DNA from: Allobacillus halotolerans
Lineage (GTDB): Bacteria > Bacillota > Bacilli > Bacillales > Alkalibacillaceae
DNA: 64,000 nucleotides
Assembly: GCF_018967645.1 (NCBI RefSeq)
Contig: NZ_JAHLZF010000002.1
Span: forward strand, 140,701-204,700
Direction: 5' to 3'
Part shown: positions 43,862 to 51,816 of the stretch, piece after piece
How positions within the stretch are numbered: the stretch's first letter is position 1
How the letters are laid out: each line of letters starts with the position of its first letter
Position numbers and translations under genes: made by a program
Notes under the pieces: generated by a model
Database searches by the model: none
The model's input: the letters and a program-made list of their open reading frames with translations, nothing else
What the model was told of the DNA's origin: nothing

Positions 43862-43867
43862 TATAAT
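43862..43867 (+). promoter_or_regulatory. Extended -10 promoter of small-peptide locus A
   Basis: TATGGTATAAT includes a TGN extension and a consensus -10. The stretch from the RHH stop codon through this site is almost identical to the one at locus B, where TATAAT lies on the minus strand at 54465-54470. Confidence 0.7.
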
Positions 43868-43872
43868 AGAGT

Positions 43873-43936
43873 TATCCCTTTTCCAAACAATTATTATTGT
43901 TTAAGGGAAGAAGATTCTTTCTTCTGGAAAGGGGTG
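43873..43936 (+). promoter_or_regulatory. Structured leader with anti-Shine-Dalgarno, locus A
   Basis: The 5' segment ATCCCTTTTCC can pair with GGAAAGGGGTG, the ribosome site of the peptide, and so hide it. Between them lie AAACAAT-TATT-ATTGTTT and GAAGAA...TTCTTC hairpins. The locus B leader keeps the anti-SD and both hairpins despite sequence drift, as is typical of translationally inert full-length type I toxin mRNAs. Confidence 0.6.
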
Positions 43937-43943
43937 AATAGGT

Positions 43944-44075
43944 ATGGATGAAGTGCTGATTCTTATTACGTCAGTTATCAACCTTGTGATAGCCATAATT
44001 AATTTGGCCGTTGCAAGTATGAACTATCGTAACAAGAAAAGGGATTCCCGCTCGGCTAAGCGAAAATCCCGGTAA
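43944..44075 (+). CDS. Candidate type I toxin peptide A (43 residues)
   Basis: A 43-codon frame with AAAGGGGTG eight bases before its ATG. One hydrophobic helix (LILITSVINLVIAIINLAVA) is followed by a strongly basic tail (NYRNKKRDSRSAKRKSR), the layout of membrane-acting type I toxins in Firmicutes. A near-identical paralogue occurs inverted at 54257-54388. A consensus promoter reads an RNA antisense to its 3' end. I infer a type I toxin. No named family is claimed. Confidence 0.65.
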   Translation: MDEVLILITSVINLVIAIINLAVASMNYRNKKRDSRSAKRKSR

Positions 44076-44129
44076 ACTTCAAGGGTTTGAAGATTCCCGA
44101 AAGGGTTTCTTCATTCCCGACCATATTCT
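44034..44129 (-). ncRNA. Candidate antisense antitoxin RNA A
   Basis: On the minus strand TTGTAA (44164-44159) and TATAAT (44141-44136) are 17 bases apart, a consensus sigma-A promoter. Transcription from about 44129 would run against the 3' end of the small-peptide mRNA and stop at a hairpin (GGGATT, CGCT and AGCG, AATCCC) followed by TTTTCTT. Predicted RNA of about 95 nt. The same layout recurs at locus B. Confidence 0.62.
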
Positions 44130-44180
44130 ATTCTTATTATATCCGAAATATACAAATGTTACAAGAAATGAGGTTGCGGT

Positions 44181-44261
44181 ATGTATTGGTTAGCATTCAT
44201 CTTTTCGATCCTTGCTTTATTTATTTCCATTTATTCACTGATTCTTACGCGGAAGAAGTAA
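44181..44261 (+). CDS. 26-residue hydrophobic peptide next to the toxin locus
   Basis: An ATG seven bases after GAGG opens a 26-codon frame. Nearly the whole product is one membrane helix (LAFIFSILALFISIYSLIL) ending TRKK. It starts just upstream (+ strand) of the antisense promoter region and could be a second small toxin or a leader peptide. Very short, so the call rests on the ribosome site and composition alone. Confidence 0.4.
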   Translation: MYWLAFIFSILALFISIYSLILTRKK

Positions 44262-44295
44262 ACTGTACCCTGACTTAATATATGATAATTTTTGC

Positions 44296-44760
44296 TTATT
44301 TGACTGGTTTCCATTCCACTTCCTCTTGATTTAGTACTTGTTTGAAATTGTTATTTTCTACTATGGTATAGTATTTTGAATCACCTACAATTATATCACT
44401 ATCTGCCATATTAAAGGTAAAGTCTTTTTTAGTATGAACAAAGTTCACACGAATAATGTAAAACGAAGTGGTATGGGAACTTTTACTTTTAAAACCTTTG
44501 TTTCTCTTGAGTTTCATATTTGCTGACTTTTTCAATAATCTTTTTATCGTCTCTTGCTCTTTAATTGATACTCTCCTTTCTTCTATTCTTTTTCCGTTGT
44601 CATCCCTAATTGTCTCATTAATAATAATATCTTTAATGTCATTTTCTTCGTACAAGGAAGGTAAGGCTTCTTTAAAGGTAGTTGTTGCTTTAAAATAGAA
44701 TGTATATATAATGAAGATTGCTACACAAACAATGACAAAGAAATAAAGCCACTTTTTCAC
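44296..44760 (-). CDS. Membrane-anchored hypothetical protein
   Basis: A 154-residue protein starting at GTG eight bases after GGGGGG. One N-terminal hydrophobic segment (LYFFVIVCVAIFIIYTFYF) without a lipobox or obvious cleavage site is followed by a basic extracellular domain. AT-rich codons and Asn/Lys/Ile content match the island, not its flanks. No family recognised. Confidence 0.7.
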   Translation of the reverse strand: MKKWLYFFVIVCVAIFIIYTFYFKATTTFKEALPSLYEENDIKDIIINETIRDDNGKRIEERRVSIKEQETIKRLLKKSANMKLKRNKGFKSKSSHTTSFYIIRVNFVHTKKDFTFNMADSDIIVGDSKYYTIVENNNFKQVLNQEEVEWKPVK

Positions 44761-44791
44761 CAGTTATTCCCCCCAGTTTCTTTAAAATAGT

Positions 44792-44834
44792 AAAAACACC
44801 TCTAAGTTATTATAACATCCTTAGAGGCGTTTTT
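44792..44834. terminator. Terminator between two island genes
   Basis: AACACCTCTAAG and CTTAGAGGCGTT form a 12-bp stem with one mismatch, T run on both sides. Confidence 0.85.
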
Positions 44835-44845
44835 AGAATATTTAA

Positions 44846-45334
44846 TTAACCATATTGTGGGCTGATCCATTGTCCATTTGAAAGTTGCATTCGATTGATT
44901 CGATATGCTTTTCCTTTATGATCACCGTAAGGGTTACCACGAGGGTACCTGTTTAATCGTCCGTCAGCAGTTTGAAATTCGTGGTAATACATGGTAACGT
45001 CTAAATTTATAATGTCATTCGCATAGCAATAATCTCTTAGTTCAATACACATATTTTCTCCATTAAGGAACCCTTCTAACTGAGTTCGGTTAACAGAATT
45101 AGCAATTTCCGCAACGTTATCAACTACAACGCCAATAGCTGAAGTAGTTTTGCTCATTTTATAGAACAAAGAAAAAACAGTAGAAACAACTCCTGATACT
45201 GTATTGTAAATATGATTTTTAGAAACACCATAATACCCGTTATAATACTGTTCGTCACACAGTTCAGCCATATCGTTAAGCTGACTCGGGCTTTTCGTTG
45301 TTCTCATCCAACCTTCATCAACAAGTCTTGCCAT
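44846..45334 (-). CDS. Hypothetical protein with central hydrophobic region
   Basis: A 162-residue protein with TAAGGAGTGG before the ATG. A central hydrophobic, Gly/Val-rich stretch (VSGVVSTVFSLFYKM, TSAIGVVVDNVAEIA) lies between a polar N-terminus and a Tyr/Asn/Gly-rich C-terminus (RYPRGNPYGDHKGKAYRI). No signal peptide. The pattern is compatible with a pore-forming or toxin-like protein, and the next gene upstream could be a partner, but nothing proves it. A perfect palindrome lies 24 bases before the start. Confidence 0.65.
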   Translation of the reverse strand: MARLVDEGWMRTTKSPSQLNDMAELCDEQYYNGYYGVSKNHIYNTVSGVVSTVFSLFYKMSKTTSAIGVVVDNVAEIANSVNRTQLEGFLNGENMCIELRDYCYANDIINLDVTMYYHEFQTADGRLNRYPRGNPYGDHKGKAYRINRMQLSNGQWISPQYG

Positions 45335-45357
45335 AATACCACTCCTTATAATTATTT

Positions 45358-45372
45358 GATGTACCGTACATC
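45358..45372. promoter_or_regulatory. Perfect palindrome upstream of the 162-residue gene
   Basis: GATGTAC-C-GTACATC has perfect 7-bp arms and lies where a transcription start or operator would be. No matching regulator is recognised in the window. Confidence 0.45.
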
Positions 45373-45431
45373 TATTTAATAAAGAGGTTTTAACTTAGTT
45401 TTCTAAACCAAATTTAAAATTTTTTTAAAAA

Positions 45432-45465
45432 TAAAACCGCACCCTAATTTTAGAGTACGGTTTTA
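45432..45465 (-). terminator. Terminator of the 126-residue gene
   Basis: AAAACCG and CGGTTTT outer arms with an inner CTAA...TTAG dyad, followed by a T run on the minus strand. Confidence 0.7.
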
Positions 45466-45505
45466 CTTCTCATAGAATACGAAGGTGGATATATTCAATT
45501 AATTT

Positions 45506-45886
45506 TTACTTGCCTGAATCATATTTTAATTGGTTACTCATTTTCATCAATAACTCATAAAAATGTGGCAAATCTCCTTGATTAGCATATCCTAAATGAT
45601 GTGAAAACACTCTAGGATGATGTAGATTGTGTGATTGATATTTAGTGTATTTGACTGCTTCATCACGAACGAAAAAGAATGCAACATCTTCCCAATATTC
45701 TTCTACCCAAGCCATAGTGAAGAAGTTCACTCCGTATGCTTGAAAATAATCTTCGTAATCAAGGATGAAATACATCTCACCATCAACACCTATAAAATCT
45801 GAGCAGCCATCTGCTTCCTTAAAAGAAATGATTTCAATAGGACACTCTTCATTAATCCATTCATAATATTTATTAATAGCTTCCAT
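45506..45886 (-). CDS. Acidic hypothetical protein
   Basis: A 126-residue soluble acidic protein rich in aromatic residues (YFILDYEDYFQAYGVNFF, MAWVEEYWEDVAFFF). Small, acidic, aromatic-rich single-domain proteins next to a membrane-active partner often act as immunity proteins, and this one sits upstream of the 162-residue gene on the same strand. That pairing is only inference. Weak ribosome site (ACAGAG). No family recognised. Confidence 0.6.
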   Translation of the reverse strand: MEAINKYYEWINEECPIEIISFKEADGCSDFIGVDGEMYFILDYEDYFQAYGVNFFTMAWVEEYWEDVAFFFVRDEAVKYTKYQSHNLHHPRVFSHHLGYANQGDLPHFYELLMKMSNQLKYDSGK

Positions 45887-46062
45887 CTCTGTTTTATTCT
45901 AAACTCTCTTCGTCCAAACACTTTTTCCTTGAATATGAGTTTGATTTTAATATTTTTTTTAAGTATATTAAATTAAATTATAAGAAGTATCAGTGTCATA
46001 ATATGATACTATAAAACGAAAGAAATTTCACTCTATAATAACGTGATTTTACAAATAATATT

Positions 46063-46902
46063 ATGAATAAGGTGTTGAAGAACGTGGGAATTATTTTACG
46101 GGGTATCGCAGTTGGAATTACTGAAACCGTACCTGGAATAAGTGGAAGTACGGTAGCAATGATCTTTGGAATATATGAACGATTAATTTATTCTTTAAGC
46201 TTATTAACAACAAAAAAAAGAAAAGAGGTATTACCTTTTCTAATCACATTTGCTACAGGTATGGTTATTGGGTTTGTATTTTCCATATTTATTATAAATT
46301 ATTTATTAGATACTTATCGCACACCCACGCTGATGTTATTTACAGGTATTATTGTAGGTTTTTTACCCTACCTTTGGAAAGAAACGGTTTTTCTATCAAA
46401 AAACAAACTCTTATTAAAACATTATGTAATAATTGTACTGTTTTTTATTCTTGTATTAGTCAGCCAAGCATTAAACGGTATTGTTGAAATTGATTCGACT
46501 AATTTATCAATGAGTGACTATATTTTCTTTGTTGTGGCAGGGTTTATTGCGAGCACAGCTCTTGTCCTACCTGGGTTGAGTGGCGCTTTAATCTTGACTA
46601 TATTAGGCTTATATGAGCTAGTAACAGTTTCTTTAATATCGTTTGATTTGGCGATAATTTTTGCTGTCGGTTCAGGAATCGTACTAGGGGTTCTGTTCAC
46701 CAGTAAACTTATCCGGTATTTGTTATCAAATTACATGATAGAAACCTACGCAGCAATAATAGGGTTAGTAAGTGGTTCTATTTATGCAATTTTGAATAAC
46801 TTAGAAAGTTCATTTAATACCTCAACTATTTTAATTTCAGTGGTTACGTTTATTGTTGGAATCATATTGATAGTCACATTAAAACAAACTCAACATGATT
46901 AA
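46063..46902 (+). CDS. DUF368 polyprenyl-phosphate transporter family
   Basis: A 279-residue protein with about eight membrane segments. The DUF368 repeat motifs VPGISGSTVAMIFGIYERLI (N-terminal half) and LPGLSGALILTILGLYELV (C-terminal half) are clear. Family members (PopT type) recycle undecaprenyl phosphate across the membrane for cell-wall synthesis. No ribosome site precedes the ATG, while a GTG seven codons later has AAGGTG nine bases upstream and may be the real start. Its AT-rich island location suggests an extra, horizontally acquired copy. Confidence 0.88.
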   Translation: MNKVLKNVGIILRGIAVGITETVPGISGSTVAMIFGIYERLIYSLSLLTTKKRKEVLPFLITFATGMVIGFVFSIFIINYLLDTYRTPTLMLFTGIIVGFLPYLWKETVFLSKNKLLLKHYVIIVLFFILVLVSQALNGIVEIDSTNLSMSDYIFFVVAGFIASTALVLPGLSGALILTILGLYELVTVSLISFDLAIIFAVGSGIVLGVLFTSKLIRYLLSNYMIETYAAIIGLVSGSIYAILNNLESSFNTSTILISVVTFIVGIILIVTLKQTQHD

Positions 46903-46973
46903 TCTTAGTAACATTATTTTTCAGATTCTTTTATTCGGTATGTAGAATATGAGTATATGATATAAAAAGACAT

Positions 46974-47017
46974 CTGTGCAAAATAAAACTTCTGAATAAA
47001 AATTTTATTTTGCACAG
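46974..47017. repeat. Perfect 15-bp inverted repeat
   Basis: CTGTGCAAAATAAAA and TTTTATTTTGCACAG flank a 14-base loop. It may terminate the DUF368 transcript, since its 3' arm begins with T residues, though no T run follows. Downstream to 47262 the DNA is AT-rich with only weak open frames, including a hydrophobic minus-strand frame without a ribosome site. Confidence 0.7.
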
Positions 47018-47262
47018 AGAATTTAATGAAATAAATTATCAAATTTTACTTTATGAATATAACTTTTCACTTAAGGGGTTACTAAAATTACTTACTTTTG
47101 AATATATTAAAATTGGTGTGACAATTACAATATTAATAAAAATTAATAAAACTAATTTTAGAATTAAGTCAGAAAATATGAAGTGCGAATAATATATTAT
47201 AAAAGTATTATTTAATAAAAACAATTTAATATTTTCAAGTTTATTACTAGTTTTAGAAATAA

Positions 47263-47550
47263 TATTATCCGTCACACGAGGGTTGGGTAGAAGTCCGTGG
47301 CACTGCTAAAACTCGAGAGAAGCGTGCAGTCGGTAAAACTGAATGGGGAGTTCATCACTTTACGAGAGCATGGCTACAAAAAAGGAACGGTACTGCTAGA
47401 CAAGGTGTAGTAACCGTTTACGGAACTGGAACAACTATGGCCAAGAGTGGTTGGGGTAACACTAATCTAATTTCTCCAGACCCATATGTTGCTAGAACAG
47501 GATATGGTAAAGTTCATAACCCTAATAATCCTCTTTCTACGGATCAATAA
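47263..47550 (+). pseudogene. Truncated gene, C-terminal 95 codons remaining
   Basis: A clean coding stretch (YYPSHEGWVEVRGTAKTREK, then GVHHFTRAWLQKRNG, SPDPYVARTGYGK) has no start codon or ribosome site and opens just after an in-frame TAA. Composition is Gly/Thr/Arg-rich, unlike the AT-rich DNA before it. It ends at TAA with its own strong terminator. Likely the 3' end of a secreted or structural protein gene whose 5' part was lost. Family unknown. Confidence 0.6.
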
Positions 47551-47560
47551 CTATTGGATA

Positions 47561-47592
47561 GAAACACCCCTGATTATTTAGGGGTGTTTCCA
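47561..47592 (+). terminator. Terminator after the truncated gene
   Basis: GAAACACCCCT and AGGGGTGTTTC form a perfect stem. Confidence 0.85.
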
Positions 47593-47990
47593 TTTCTAAG
47601 TTTATTATTATAACTTTGTCAAAATAATGAAATCTTAACACATAGTAACAATTTAATTAATGAAAAAATGAGAATTTTTAAAAATATAGACCTTTTTTAC
47701 TATATATGTAATCAAACTAAGAAGAGTGTCTTTCTTTATAGGAATCTACAAGATTCTAACGTTTTAAACTTAAACTGATTGTTTTGAAATTATGTAGGGT
47801 CCATATAGAACTAGTTTTAGATCTTGCTATTTTTTTATTCCGTTAATGAATCCACCCAAGTATAAAGACCAGATAAACAAAGATAGCTTAACAGGAATTT
47901 TGTTCATTGAATTTGGACCGCCACAATGAGGGGCATAAATTTGTACTTCCAGAAACTTCCATTAAACACCTTCTGCAAAATTTCATTTTA
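47591..47990. other. AT-rich gap without recognisable genes
   Basis: I see no open frame with a ribosome site, no array and no strong hairpin here. It is probably decayed accessory DNA. Confidence 0.6.
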
Positions 47991-48177
47991 TCACCCTAGT
48001 AAAGTTGTACTGTAATGATCTAATTTTTGGTCGAAATCATTGAACAAGCTCTCATAGAGTGTTTTGATTTCTTTTTTCTAACTTCATGATGATAAACAAA
48101 CTTTTCTTTTTTTCATGGTAAAGATAAGCTTCAACCAAAGTTTGTTTCAACTGTTCAATTTATTTTTCTCTATTCAT
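47991..48177 (-). pseudogene. Decayed small helical-protein gene
   Basis: AAGGGTGG precedes ATG and MNREK, then an in-frame TAA. The frame continues IEQLKQTLVEAYLYHEKK and after a frameshift KEIKTLYESLFNDFDQKLDH to a TGA. The reading across both lesions makes one plausible helical protein of about 60 residues. It lies directly downstream of the next gene, suggesting a former two-gene operon. Confidence 0.5.
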
Positions 48178-48187
48178 ATAACCACCC

Positions 48188-48466
48188 TTATTCTTCATAG
48201 AGTAAAGTTTCAAAATCATTAGGAACACGACAAGTTCGATAACTTCTTGAAAAGTATCTTGCAAGAACTAATTCGACTTCGGATTTTTCAGGAAAAGATA
48301 AGTTATCAAATAGAAATACACGAGGGTCTGGATTAGGCTTTTCTTTTTCCATAAAGAATATTTTCCACGTTAAGTAAGGTGTAGCTTGTTGATTTACTAT
48401 CAACCAATTTAAAATTTTTCTTTGTTCATCTGATAATTTTAATTTCTTCTTTAAAACCAATACCAA
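48188..48466 (-). CDS. Hypothetical protein, possibly N-terminally damaged
   Basis: About 92 residues: LKKKLKLSDEQRKILNWLIV, then a Pro-rich loop (KEKPNPDPRVFLFDNL) and VLARYFSRSYRTC. The available start is a TTG without a good ribosome site. A neighbouring frame starts ATG-AGT-GAA and merges after a stop codon, so a one-base frameshift near the N-terminus is possible. Basic and soluble. No family recognised. AT-rich like the rest of the island. Confidence 0.5.
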   Translation of the reverse strand: MVLVLKKKLKLSDEQRKILNWLIVNQQATPYLTWKIFFMEKEKPNPDPRVFLFDNLSFPEKSEVELVLARYFSRSYRTCRVPNDFETLLYEE

Positions 48467-48541
48467 AGTAATTCACTCATTTCTTTTTTGTTGGAAAAAA
48501 TAGTGTTTGTAAAGGTTAACTAAAAATAAACGATAATATAG

Positions 48542-48584
48542 AAAAGCGTGGTACCTGCCTAATCGGTAAGTACCACGCTTTTTC
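48542..48584 (-). terminator. Terminator of the yfmJ-like gene
   Basis: AAAGCGTGGTAC and GTACCACGCTTT form a perfect 12-bp stem. It also marks the right edge of the accessory island. Confidence 0.85.
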
Positions 48585-48625
48585 AATTTACTGAGTTTTG
48601 TCCCCGCCTCACGGTTTTGTTCATG

Positions 48626-49645
48626 TTATTGACTTTTGTCAGAGACTTTCACCAATAACTTTCCGATATTGTTACCTTTGAACAGATCTAAAAATGCTTC
48701 TGGAATATTGTCAAAACCTTCAACAATTGTTTCACGATAACTCAACTTGCCCTCTTGTAGCCATTTACCTAATTGCACGGCACCTTCTTTGAAGCGGTCT
48801 GTATAGTTACCGACCGTAAACCCTTGCATCATTGCACTTTTCTTAATGAGCGTTGTTTGTACACGTGGTCCCAGGTCCGCTTCTTCCGAGTTATATGTCG
48901 AGATTGCACCACATACTGGAACACGAGCAAATGTATTCAGCTGTGATAGAACGGCATCAGAGATCTCTCCACCGACGTTATCAAAGTATACATCGACCTT
49001 ATTCGGACATGCTTTCTTTAAATCTTCTGCTAAGTTTTTCGTTGTTTTGTAATTGATTCCTTCGTCAAAACCTAATTCATCTTTTAAAAACTGAATCTTT
49101 TCATCAGATCCCGCAATGCCGACAACATGTGCACCTTTGATTTTAGCAATTTGTCCGACAATCGAACCGACGGAACCGGCTGCACCAGATATGACTACCG
49201 TTTCGCCTTCTTTCGGTTGGCCAATATCTAACAAGCCAAAGTAAGCCGTCAATCCCGTCATACCTAGGATTCCTAAATGTGTCGAGATTGGAGCTACTGA
49301 TGGGTCAATTTTACGAATTTCATTCGCTTGAGCGACATAGTATTCTTGCCAGCCAAAGTTTCCGATTACAACGTCACCAACTGTGTAATGCTCTGACTTC
49401 GATTCGATCACTTCACCGATTGAACCGCCTTCGATGACTTCATTTAATTGAAAAGGCTCAATATACGATTCTGCGTCTACCATTCTTCCACGCATATATG
49501 GATCGACGGAAACATATAGGGTGCGAAGTAAAACTTCATCCTGCTGAATTTCGTTGATTTCTTCTGTCTTGAATTGGAATGTCTGCTCATCAGGCATTCC
49601 CTTTGGACGTTCTGCTAACGTAATTTGTCTATTTTTTATTGTCAT
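48626..49645 (-). CDS. Zinc-free MDR-family NADP-dependent oxidoreductase (YfmJ-like)
   Basis: A 339-residue medium-chain reductase like B. subtilis YfmJ, E. coli CurA and alkenal reductases. The N-terminal substrate domain has VSVDPYMRGRM. The NADPH motif is AAGSVGSIVGQIAKIKGAHV, then VDVYFDNVGGE. Zinc ligands are absent. It probably reduces the double bond of reactive enals or enones. AAAGGGG precedes the ATG. The gene stands alone, between two terminators. Confidence 0.9.
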   Translation of the reverse strand: MTIKNRQITLAERPKGMPDEQTFQFKTEEINEIQQDEVLLRTLYVSVDPYMRGRMVDAESYIEPFQLNEVIEGGSIGEVIESKSEHYTVGDVVIGNFGWQEYYVAQANEIRKIDPSVAPISTHLGILGMTGLTAYFGLLDIGQPKEGETVVISGAAGSVGSIVGQIAKIKGAHVVGIAGSDEKIQFLKDELGFDEGINYKTTKNLAEDLKKACPNKVDVYFDNVGGEISDAVLSQLNTFARVPVCGAISTYNSEEADLGPRVQTTLIKKSAMMQGFTVGNYTDRFKEGAVQLGKWLQEGKLSYRETIVEGFDNIPEAFLDLFKGNNIGKLLVKVSDKSQ

Positions 49646-49771
49646 GGAATTCCCCTTTCAATTTATCGAAGTCGTTTCTTTTCATAAGTATCACAACACA
49701 GCGACCTTCTTAAGATTAATCTAGTTCTAGCGTATCACAGCTTCCAATTCGTATGTCAATTCAGACCACTT

Positions 49772-49813
49772 AAAAAAGCATGCCGCAATTAGATGTGCGG
49801 CATGCTTTTTTTC
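49772..49813 (-). terminator. Terminator of the second CoA-transferase gene
   Basis: AAGCATGCCGCA and TGCGGCATGCTT form a perfect stem with a long T run. Confidence 0.9.
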
Positions 49814-49817
49814 TTTC

Positions 49818-51101
49818 TTATAAATAACCCATGTGTTTAGCTTCCTTGGTCAATTGCTCCCTGAATTTTGGATGAGCAATTTCGATCAGAGCCTTCGTCC
49901 GCTCCCGAATTGTTTTGCCTCGAAGTCTTGCAATACCGTATTCCGTAACAATATAATCAACATCATTTTTATGCGTTGTCACTGGGGCACCCTGCTGAAG
50001 CGTTGGAACAATTTTCGTGATCTCGTCATTTTTCGCAGTGGAGTGCAGGCAAATCACACCTCTCCCATTCTCAGAAAAATGTGAAGCGAGTTGGAAATCT
50101 GATTGTCCACCTGTTGATGAAAAATACGTGTTACCCACTTTTTCCGCATTTACTTGTCCTAAAAAATCAACTTCGACTCCAGCATTCACAGTCACCAAGT
50201 CGTCGATTTCTTTCAGCTTACATGCATTGTTCGTCTGGCTAACTGGTAGCATATAAATATCATCGTTTTCATGCATGAAGTCGTATAGTTTTTTCGAACC
50301 ATAAGCGAATGTTGCAGTCATTTTCCCTTTTTTGAATGGGTTGTTTTCATTCGTGACTGCTCCACTCTTAAATAATTCGATAATCTTTTCAGGAATCATT
50401 TCCGTATGAATCGTTAAATTACGGTAACCTTTCAAGTTGTCAATGATCGCGTTCGGTATCGAGCCAAACCCAACCTGCAATGTGTCACCATTTTTAATCA
50501 AACTAGCGACATGGTCACCAATCTTCATATCCTTCTCTGACTGACCGGGTGTACTAGGTAACTCAGGTAATGGTTGATGATGCTCAACGATTGCTGTCAC
50601 GTCAGAAATATGGATTTGATTTTCGCCATATGTCCGTGGCATGTGCTCATTGACTTCCACTAAAATCGTCTCTGCCTCTTTCACCATCGAAATGGTATGA
50701 TCTGCGTTTGTGCCCATTGAAAAATAGCCATTTTCATCCATCGGAGAGACAACAGTCATCACGACAGGTTTTCGAGCAATTTGTTTCAATAATTTTGGTA
50801 GATCCGAAAAGTGATTCGGCAATAAATCTATTTTTCCTTCATTGAATGCTTTACGTTCAGAAGCCCCTAAAAATAAACTTGTTATCTTTAATTTATCTGG
50901 GTCAACATCAATTAATTCACGGGTGGTCAACATCGTAAATAGACGGTTGTCACTTAAGCCGTCATGATTCTCCAATTGTTTGATCAGTGCATCCGGTTCT
51001 GCACAGCCTAACGGAGAAATAATATCGGTTCCAGGTTGAATATGTTGAACAGCTTCTGCGACTGATTGTAGTTTTTCATTGTATAAGGCTTGATAATTCA
51101 T
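49818..51101 (-). CDS. Acetyl-CoA hydrolase/4-hydroxybutyrate CoA-transferase family
   Basis: A 427-residue class I CoA-transferase of the Cat2/AbfT type, shorter than the ACH1-type enzyme at 34.5 kb. The catalytic Glu is in LTIHTEMIPE (about residue 205), and QVGFGSIPNAI, STGGQSDF and YGIARLRGKT are family segments. The acceptor may be 4-hydroxybutyrate, butyrate or acetate. The start follows AAGGAGG. It stands alone. Confidence 0.88.
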   Translation of the reverse strand: MNYQALYNEKLQSVAEAVQHIQPGTDIISPLGCAEPDALIKQLENHDGLSDNRLFTMLTTRELIDVDPDKLKITSLFLGASERKAFNEGKIDLLPNHFSDLPKLLKQIARKPVVMTVVSPMDENGYFSMGTNADHTISMVKEAETILVEVNEHMPRTYGENQIHISDVTAIVEHHQPLPELPSTPGQSEKDMKIGDHVASLIKNGDTLQVGFGSIPNAIIDNLKGYRNLTIHTEMIPEKIIELFKSGAVTNENNPFKKGKMTATFAYGSKKLYDFMHENDDIYMLPVSQTNNACKLKEIDDLVTVNAGVEVDFLGQVNAEKVGNTYFSSTGGQSDFQLASHFSENGRGVICLHSTAKNDEITKIVPTLQQGAPVTTHKNDVDYIVTEYGIARLRGKTIRERTKALIEIAHPKFREQLTKEAKHMGYL

Positions 51102-51231
51102 CTGATTTCCTCCTTGATGTCAATACGAATCATACTATAATAAAATATTTCCCTGATCGATCTATTCCAATCAAAATAAAAACCCGTCGTTAAACGAGAT
51201 ATAAGAAAAACAGGCCCTCCAAAATATAGAT

Positions 51232-51816
51232 TTACTTTTTTAACCATTCATTGATAAGCTGATCCGTTTTTGTTTCCTTCGCTTTTCTCATGAGATATTC
51301 GATGTCCATGATCTGATCATCCTCTTTATGGATAAAGAACATTCGCTCCGCCCATTCGTAATCTTCCGTCCATTCAGGATGAGCTGATTGAGAAACAATC
51401 GCTGATTCCAAACGATGAATGATCAAATCTTCAATTCCTATAACAGATACTTCTCTGCCACTATCTAATTCAATTTGAATGACTTTCTCTAAATTCCCTT
51501 CTAAAAAGTTGCCGGGTATTTCGAGGGAAAGTTCCAGTTTTTCATGATACCAGACGCGACCTTCCCTTTTAAAACCTAATTCTTCGGTTAGAAGGGAATC
51601 TATTTGGGCCCGTCCATCTGATATCAAATCAATATCCTGCGTTGTATAGTGATTTCGCGTGTAAATTTCAACAGATAAGCCACCAACGATAATCGGAGTT
51701 ATTTTACTTTCACTCAAATAAGATGTCAATAACCCACATAACTCCAACATACGTTCATGCTTACTTAACAGATTTAACTTAGAAAACTCTGCTTTCAACT
51801 CACTCAGACGGATCAT
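51232..51816 (-). CDS. Nucleotidyltransferase-fold protein
   Basis: A 194-residue protein with the MNT/AbiEii-like signature IIVGGLSVEIY...TTQDIDLIS, that is GG(L)S with a downstream D-x-D on the next strand, plus a helical C-terminus with YLMRKAKE. The ATG six bases after GGAGAA overlaps the upstream gene by 17 bp. Such proteins serve as toxins or antitoxins, tRNA-modifying enzymes or antibiotic adenylyltransferases. The coupled small basic partner favours a toxin-antitoxin-like role, unproven. Confidence 0.7.
   Translation of the reverse strand: MIRLSELKAEFSKLNLLSKHERMLELCGLLTSYLSESKITPIIVGGLSVEIYTRNHYTTQDIDLISDGRAQIDSLLTEELGFKREGRVWYHEKLELSLEIPGNFLEGNLEKVIQIELDSGREVSVIGIEDLIIHRLESAIVSQSAHPEWTEDYEWAERMFFIHKEDDQIMDIEYLMRKAKETKTDQLINEWLKK

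Noticed and set aside
47010-47275. Overlapping short frames on both strands in AT-rich DNA
   Set aside because: No ribosome sites. Hydrophobic composition is expected from AT-rich sequence.
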